Origin: Auxenochlorella pyrenoidosa
Lineage: Eukaryota > Chlorophyta > Trebouxiophyceae > Chlorellales > Chlorellaceae
Direction: 5' to 3'
Assembly (NCBI GenBank): GCA_001430745.1
Contig: KQ481979.1
Span: 98,883-116,898 of the forward strand
Length of the DNA: 18,016 nt
A program made the translations under genes and the position numbers. How positions within the stretch are numbered: the stretch's first letter is position 1; every line of letters starts with the position of its first letter. This document shows positions 8,693-15,800 of the stretch, in pieces. A model generated the notes under the pieces. That model made no database searches. It was not told where the DNA came from and was given only the letters and a program-made list of their open reading frames with translations.

Positions 8693-11600
8693 TCAGAGAC
8701 GGGGCGAGGGGGAGCGCTCTGGGAACCAGCCCCACTTCTCCTGCGAGGTATAGGTCGTGATCTGCAGGAAAGGGGGTGGAGGGGTGGGGGGAGGCCAGCA
8801 GACTGTGTTACCCTGACCTCTCTGTGAAGTCCAGGCAGATGTGACTGGGATGATCGTGGTTCAAGGCCCTGGTGTCGCGTAGGGGGCCCCACACACATGC
8901 GCTCTGTGCGCACGCATAACTCCTTCTCGGCCTGGGCACGTTAACCCCATGGCAACACCCTGGCGGCGCGCCTGCTTGACGGACAGGAAGTTCTCCAGGC
9001 CAAATGTGCCCAGCTCCCTGCCGAATCCGCTGTGCTTCACGCCGCCTGCGCCAGCAGAGGCCGGGAGTGGGGCTGGCAATGGGCATATCCGCCGGGGAGC
9101 AAAGGCTCGTTTGCTTGCACGTGTGGCCTGCGCGGCAGCTCAGCAGGCAAGCCTGCACACGGGCGACCCCACGAAGCCTCACCCCAGGGCGCCTGCACAA
9201 AGCAGGGCTGGCTGCAGTTGACCCAGCAGATCCCGCACTCCAGCGCCTCGCTCACACGCCTGCGCCACAGGCAGGGGCACGCCACGTCAGGGCGAGGCCT
9301 GAAACCGACGCGCAACCAGCTCGCAATCGCACAGGTGGTAGTGCCGCAGTGCAGGGGCCTGGTGGGCGTGGCGGGGTGGGCGCACAACTGGGGGTGAGCT
9401 GCCCTCCCCTTGGTGGCCGCCGTCCCCTGCTGCCCCACCTGCAGCGCTCTGGGTCGGCGGAGATGACGCCAGCCCCCAGCCCAAACTCGCTCGAGTTGGC
9501 CAGCCGCAGGGCCTCCTCCTCGGTGGCAAAGGTGCGGGCTGCAGGGGGGCGAGCCACACGGCACGGCGGCGCTCAGAGATCGAGCCAACCACCCGCAGCC
9601 CGCCCGCCGTGCACCCGTCGGCCCCTGCGCCATCTTTAGATGGCTCACTGGGCAGCCGCGCTGCCCCTCCCCATGCAACCAAGCCTGCGGGACCGCAACT
9701 GCCCCGCCTGCCCTGCCGCCCACCCGACAGGACGGGCCCGAAGATCTCCTCCTTCCAGATGCGCATGTGGGGCTCCACGTCGATGAACACTGGGGCGGGG
9801 CGGGGGTGGGATGGGGTGGACTGGGGTTGGGGAATGTGTGTGTGTATGTGTGGGGCACAGGCGGGGCCGATGTGCGTGGGTACAGGATCGCACGCTCGCA
9901 GTGTGCCCTCCATCCCAACGCTCCTTACTCCAACACTTCCATGCAGCCAGTATCGCAGACCACGCATGTCAAGAGCACGCCCTGCTCAGGGCCTTTGGCT
10001 GGGTTCACCACCGGCACAATGCGCATGAGGACCCGGGCAGGCCGCCCCCCAGCTCACCGGTGGGCTCGATGAAGTAGCCGCTGGCCAGGCGCGGCGGGCG
10101 GCGGCCACCCGTCAGCAGCGTGGCGCCCTCGGCGCGCCCCGCCTCGATGTAGCCCATCACCTGAGAGCGGGTGGCGGGTGGCTCATGGGGGGACCCGATT
10201 GGTGGAAGCCAAAACGCCGCGCATGCCCAATACCTCGATGCTTGGGGCTCAGGCAGTCATGCAGGCCCACGCCTGCAGGTCTGCAACAGACAAACCCCCT
10301 CCGCGGCCACCCACCTTGCGGAACTGCCCCTCTGACACCACAGCTCCCAGCCGGCAGTCGGGCTCCAGGGGATTGCCAACCTGCAGAGGCCGCACAGGAG
10401 CGCAGAGGCATGGGTAATGGTGCAGCACCGCCTGGCATGTGCACAGCCGCACACAGAAAGCACACGCTGCAGCCTCCTGCAGGCTCCGCACGGCCTGCGC
10501 CCACCTTGATGCTCTCGGCCCGCTTCTTGAGCTGCCGGAAGAAGCTGTCGGCGATGCCCTTGTGCACCAGCAGGCGGGAGGTGGAGGAGCAGATCTGCGC
10601 CGGGTGGAGGGGGCAGCGTGGGCAAACAGGAGGGGGTGCAAGGGCCTCCAGTCCTTGGCCTCCAGAGCTCGCGGAGATAAGCAGGCGAAGGCCGACATTA
10701 TGAAGTGGCAGAATCATGGGAGCAGAGGGCAGGGAGCAGGCAGGAAGGAGCAGGAATCTTAGCTGCCAAAATGGGCGCATGCTCCAGCACCAGCAACGCC
10801 AGCTCACCTGGCCGCAGGTCCAGAACACCCCAAAGCACGCCCACTCCACAGCCTTCTCTATGTCAGCATCCTCAAACACCAGCAGGGCTGCATCAGGGCG
10901 CAGCATGGGCAGGCATGCAAAACGTGTGAGGAATATGTCGTCTTCCACCTGCCGCCGCTCCCACATGCACTTGCGGTGCGCGGCTCACCGCTCTTGCCGC
11001 CCAGCTCCATGCTGGCTGGGCGCAGGTTGCCCGCCGCAGCGGCGTACACGCGCCGCCCCGTGGCGGTGCTGCCTGTGAAGGCCACCTTGGCCACGAGGGG
11101 GTGCCCCGCCAGGGGGCCGCCGGCATCGGGCCCCAGCCCTGCACTGGCGGGGCGGGACGCCACAGGGAGGTCGTGCCCAGCCCCTCGTCTGCTGCACCAG
11201 TCTGGCGCTGGCTGGCGCAGGACCGCCACGTGCCCCCCAGAGCCCTTGCAGGATGCAGCGGGACCCATGGCTCGCCTGTGATGACGTTGAGCACGCCGGG
11301 GGGCAGGCCCACTTCTGCGGCGATGTCGCCCAGCTCCAGGGTGGTCAGGGAGGCCAGCTCCGAGGGCTTGACCACCACGCAGTTGCCGGCGGCCAGGGCG
11401 GGCGCCACCTTCCAAGCCACCATAAGCACTGCACGCGGGGGGCATGCCCGGCCAGGCAGGACCTCTCACAGAGGGCCACGCGGGCAGCCCGCTGGTTTGC
11501 AATGCAGGCGGGGCTCAGCAAGCACGCCACTGCACCCAGGAAGGTGACTAAGCAACGCCGGCCCGGCTGAGATGGCGAATGCCGGCGCGGCAGCTCGTCA

Positions 11601-12392
11601 ATGCTCAGACCGGCTCAGCCTGAGTGGCATAGCCGGAACGAGGGCAGCAGGCGGTAGCAGGCAGTGCAGCGGCCACGGCATCATTCATGTGCTGTTCATA
11701 CGGCACAGCAGCGCGGAGGCTCACGGGGGTAGTTCCAGGGCGTGATGGCGGCCACCACGCCCAGCGGCTCGCGGCGCAGGCGGCAGGAGAAGTCGTCAGA
11801 GCCCAGGTCCACGCCCTCGCCCTGCCGCCTGTCCAGCTGCTCCGCCAGGCCTGGCAGTGGGGCGTTGGAGAGAGGAGGGTGCTGCCACAGGGGACAGGGA
11901 CCGCCCACAGAGGGCGCCACGGTTGGCTGGCAGCCACCCATGCTGAAGGGAAGTGGGAGGTGGCCAGTCCCAGGCGCGCTCTTTGCCTACCCTGCCGCAT
12001 CGCTGCCCCTGCATGCATGCCCCACCCCGCGGCCCACCTGCATAGTACTCGAAGCATCCGGCCACGTCGTCCATGTCCCACTCGCTCTCCGCAATCGGCT
12101 TGCCCATGTCGAGCGTCTCCAGCCGTGCCAGCTGCGCCTTGCGCTCCTTGACCTTGTCGGCAATGGCGCGCAGGAAGCGCGCGCGGTCCGCCCCACTGCT
12201 CACCGTCCACTGCCGTGCAGCTACCGCGGCAGCAGCGGCGCCGACCGCTGCATCCACGTCCTCGGCGGTGGCGGCGGGGATGGAGCCGATGGGCTGCTCG
12301 GTGAAGGGGCAGATGACGGGCAGGCGGCCGCCGCGCACAGGCGGCACAAAGGCACCATCGATGAAGAGGTGGCGCTCCGGCACGCGCTCCAT
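8693..12392 (-). CDS. ALDH10-family aminoaldehyde/betaine aldehyde dehydrogenase
   Basis: It oxidises an omega-aminoaldehyde (such as 4-aminobutanal or 3-aminopropanal, possibly betaine aldehyde) with NAD+. Thirteen exons, in transcription order: 12392-12038, 11850-11725, 11428-11276, 11138-10989, 10887-10808, 10594-10505, 10380-10315, 10160-10058, 9789-9724, 9538-9439, 9259-9183, 9045-8972 and 8761-8693. The 1509 nt encode 502 residues, normal for ALDH10. Catalytic residues are Asn158 (ITPWNYPLL), Glu256 (MELGGKS) and Cys290 (GQICSSTSR). The aromatic substrate box Tyr159, Trp166, Trp284 and Trp455 is intact. [17 protein letters not shown] and [16 protein letters not shown] are all present. 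Ile440 occupies the spinach Ala441 position that favours betaine aldehyde, so aminoaldehydes are the likelier substrates. The C-terminus is SPRL, a plant-type peroxisomal signal. The chosen ATG has a good context (GCCATGG) and starts where the family aligns. Two introns use GC donors. An upstream in-frame ATG at 12752 would add 120 residues. Confidence 0.93.
8762..8971 (-). other. GC-AG intron in ALDH10 (last intron)
   Basis: On the minus strand the exon ends GTCAAGCAG at 8972 and the intron opens GCGCGC. The acceptor is TTCCTGCAG, adjoining 8761. Splicing here gives [18 protein letters not shown], the exact spacing of LSVKQVTQYxSDEPWGWY in ALDH10. The only in-phase GT alternative (GTTGCC, 15 nt later) inserts five residues and has a poor consensus. 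Confidence 0.65.
9792..9853 (+). repeat. G-run cluster and TG repeat in an ALDH10 intron
   Basis: Seven runs of three to five G fall within 9792-9832, followed by a TG-rich stretch to about 9853. On the transcribed (minus) strand this is the C-rich polypyrimidine tract just upstream of the acceptor of exon 9789-9724. The plus strand fits a G-quadruplex pattern. Confidence 0.75.
11139..11275 (-). other. GC-AG intron in ALDH10
   Basis: On the minus strand the exon ends ATCACAG at 11276 and the intron opens GCGAGC. The acceptor is CCAGTGCAG, adjoining 11138. The join produces [18 protein letters not shown], matching the VxTGLGxEAGAPLxxHP segment of ALDH10. No nearby GT donor preserves this. Confidence 0.8.
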
Positions 12393-12809
12393 GGCTACCC
12401 ACAGTCCGCCTTGAAAAAGGTGGGTGGAAGATGCAGGGTGAGGCCAGCAGGCGATCGTCTGGGGTGCGGGGGTATCGCTGGCGGCAGCGCAGGCAGGCGG
12501 CGGTTGCCTCGGCGGGCGCTCTGCTCCGCCAGCGAGCAGCAAGCGCCGTGAGTATGGGAGCAGAAACCGCTCACAAGCAGCACTCACTGGACGAGCGCTG
12601 CCGACGAGGGTTTTCGGCGAGCAGAGGGTGGTTGCAGAGGGCGGTGTTTGGTGTCCAGCAGGTGGCTGGAGCACGCACAAAGCTGCCTGGAATGGCTCAC
12701 GAGTGTGCCCCTTCCTTCTTTCTGGCCAGACAGAATTTTGCCGACGTGGCATAGAGAGACCAAAAGCGGCCTTTTGGACCGGACATGCAGGTCGATGCGC
12801 TTCTGATCA
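12393..12809. promoter_or_regulatory. Divergent promoter interval between ALDH10 and GT47 genes
   Basis: The 417 bp between the two facing start codons must contain both promoters and both 5' UTRs, unless the ALDH10 protein starts at 12752. I see no TATA box or CCAAT box placed convincingly for either gene. A short inverted repeat lies at 12760-12777. An out-of-frame ATG at 12785 precedes the GT47 start by 25 nt. Confidence 0.6.
12760..12777. repeat. Inverted repeat CCAAAAG-CGGC-CTTTTGG
   Basis: Two perfect 7-bp arms surround a 4-base loop, 33 bp upstream of the GT47 start codon. It could be a 5'-UTR hairpin or a binding site for a dimeric factor. A 7-bp arm can also arise by chance. Confidence 0.6.
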
Positions 12810-15800
12810 ATGGCGATCGCCTCCAAGGCGGCCTCGGGCCACCGAGCGGGCCGTCCCCTGCGCCTGCTTGCAGGACTGCTCTCTGGCTTGGCTATCCTTG
12901 CAGCGTTTTATCAGCGTGGCATCTTGAAGGCTGCCAGCTCGGGTTCCAGCGCTCCGTCGCCGGTGGGGGCTTGTGCACATAGCGGCCTTTGCTGCTCCCT
13001 GCCTGCAAGGGCTTGCAGAGCTGCGCACATGCTGCGCAAGATGATGAGCATAATATGGTACATTCACAATTGGAGCGTCCCGCCGCCAACGCTACCTGCA
13101 GTGCCGCTGCCGTCTACCTGCCGCCAGCTGCTGCCAGACCAGGCACCACCCCGCCTTTCCGCCCCACCCTGCACTCTGCTGTAACAGGTGCAAGTGCGGC
13201 GCGATACTGATGGACCGCTGGCAATAGGGCAGCAGTACAGCGACGCGAGCGAGTCTGATGGCAGCAGCGGCGGCAGCGAAGCGGGGGAGGCCGTGCTGCC
13301 AGCACCCACGTTCAGCCAGGAGGAGCTGGAGCAGCGCTGCGCTGCCGCGCTGGGCAGCTGGTGCCAGGACTACCTGCAGCAGCGGCCCATAGTCAGAAAG
13401 CCACCGCCACGCGGCAGCAAAGACTGCCTATGGTGAGCCGCTAGCGGCTGGCAGATGTGCTTGGCGCCTGCTGGCTGCTGTCGCAACAGTGCCCTGTCCG
13501 TCTGTGCAGGCTGCATGAGCGCATGGTGCGCCGACCTTGTACAACACAACCCGACAATGCAGGGGCTGTAACTTTGTCGGCGTGTGCGACCGCCTGGCGG
13601 GCTGGTGCCGCTGCCCGGCCGGTTGGACGGGCGACGACTGCAGCACACGCCTCAAGGTGCGCTGCACTGCAGCCCGCTGCGCGGCGTGGTGTCCAGCGCT
13701 GCATGGCATGCAGCAGGCTGTGCCGACGGTTTGCAGGGCATCGAGGGAGCGCCCCTCAACCCCCTGCCCTTGCCGGGTGTGCAGCGCCCCTGCTCGTGGG
13801 ACTACCGCCGGCATGGCTTTGAGCCCTTCAACGAGCCGGTCGACTACAGCCAGCCCAGCGGCAGCCCCTCGCGCTGCTCGCAGCTGTGCGACGAGGACGT
13901 TGGTGGGTTGCAAGAGGGTGGCGGGGCCGCTGCCTGGTCGACAGCGGTTGGCCAGGCAGCGCTGGCACATAAAGGTGGCATGCCCTGAAGTGGAGGTAAG
14001 GCATGTCGGTGCAGGCGCAGCGCCCACTGCTTGCGGCCCGTGTCGCATGCTGCAGGTCTGTGCTTCTGCAACTCGACGATGGAGTATGGGCACATCCTGC
14101 CCGACCCCTCGCTGCCGCCAGGTGGGTTGGCGGTGCCCGCGCAATCAGCGTGGCCCATGTTGCATGGGCACAGCATGCGCTGCGACATATGGCAGGCACG
14201 ACCGCTGCCGGCGCTGGCTGTATGTTCCAACCACCGACAACCTTTGCAGGCACGCCGCTGGTGAAGCGTGGTCGCCCCATGTCGCAGCACTGCCAGGTGA
14301 GGGCTAGGGCCAGGTGGGGCTGGGACAGGGGGTCCTGCAGACTGCTGGTGAGGAGCAGTGGTGCCATCCACAGCCGCCGTGCACTGGCCCACCTCCTTCA
14401 TGCCAACCCGCTACGGTGTCCTGCTTTCCAGCATGTCCCGGACCTGTTGAGAGCACGGCAGTGGTGGTGCGCTCCGGGGCGCCTGCCCTCTTGGGCACAG
14501 GACAGCGGGCATCGCCCTTGTGCACCTGTTGCTCCCCATCATGGCAGCGCCAACAGAAGGCCCGCCTGCAGTTCCCGTGCCCCTCTTGCGCGACTGCTGC
14601 CCTGCCCATGGCCTCCCTGCCCACGGCTGCCACCCTGTTGACGCAGCCCAACAAGAACCCGGACACCGGCCAGCCCGCTGTGTTTGGCACACGCGAGCCC
14701 GAGGACCTGTTTGGCCCGGGCGGCTGGTGCCGCGCCAAGCAACCCACAATGCCAGACCCGTGCCCCTGCATTGTCGATGGCTATTGCGGCCTGTATTGCG
14801 ACAAGCCCTGCGAGCCCTTCTGCCCCAACCAGTGCTCAGGTGGGATGGGGCGGCGCGCTGCATACAGGGCCGGATTGCTCCTGCCGGCTATTATGCGCCT
14901 ACTCGCTTCACCGCACGCACCTGGCTGCTTCTATTCACGTGTTGCAGTGCCAGCCCTCGCCTGCTGGCTGCGCCCGGTCGCTCCTATCAGGCGTTATCTG
15001 CCTGGCCCTTGTGCCTGCAGGGCATGGCGAGTGCATGAACGGCTTCTGCAAGTGCCACGAGGGGTACTGGGGGCACGACTGCGCATACCGCTACCCCGGC
15101 ACAGAGTGGACGCCCGGTGAGCCCGGATGTCTGCAAGCCTCTCGCGTGGTTTGCCTGCCTGGGGGGCTTCGCTGCTCGCTGGCCCCAGCACCCACCTATG
15201 CAATCTGTGCTGCTGCGTACCTCCGCCTGGTTGCTGCCCGGCCAGGCAGACCTGGCGCTGCAGCGGTTACGGGCCATGGCTGTGGCTGGCCTCGCTGCCC
15301 GGTGGTCCCACCCTGTTTCACAATGCACCTCTTGTTACAGGGCTGGTGAAGGAACGGCCCTGGATCGCCGACCATGTGGCTGCGCCGGCTGCCGAGGATT
15401 CAAAGCCTGGAGACTCGCGCAAGCGCCCACTGATCTATGTGTGAGGCTGGCTGCAGCGGGACTGCATGCTGTGTTGGTAGGGTGGTGGAGCGGGCAGACC
15501 CCAGGCGCATATCTGACAAGGCAGAAATGTAAGCACCAACTCCAGGCTCATATCTGACAAGGCAGCATGGAGCAGCTCTCGATCCAGGGTCGGTGCATGT
15601 GAACCCTCTGCGCCTCGTCCCACCCCGTTGCAGCTACGAGCTCCCGGCCATCTACAACTCCAAGCTGCTCCAGGCAAGCCCCCTGGGTGCCGCTTTTCAG
15701 CAGTGCAATAGCAGCACACAGCCCTGCGCGGCATGGAAACGCGGCCCCATCTTGCCTGTGCGCCCTGGATGCACCCACGGTGCCCGCTGCTCTCCCTGCT

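Noticed and set aside
8861..8971. Read-through C-terminus of ALDH10 (ending ATPGP)
   Set aside because: The family tail [13 protein letters not shown] lies in a separate downstream exon with a good acceptor; the read-through sequence matches nothing in ALDH10. It is kept only as a possible minor isoform.
13511..13560. Acceptor at 13508-13510 for the third GT47 exon
   Set aside because: It would add a segment that reads on in a different frame and destroys the EGF module; the CAG at 13560-13562 joins in phase to Trp-Gly-Cys and keeps all cysteines.
13567..13571. TGTAA within the EGF exon of the GT47 gene
   Set aside because: It is part of the Cys-Asn codons of a supported coding exon.
15528..15532. 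TGTAA inside the GT47 gene
   Set aside because: It sits in the middle of an intron between well-supported exons, so it is not the gene's end.
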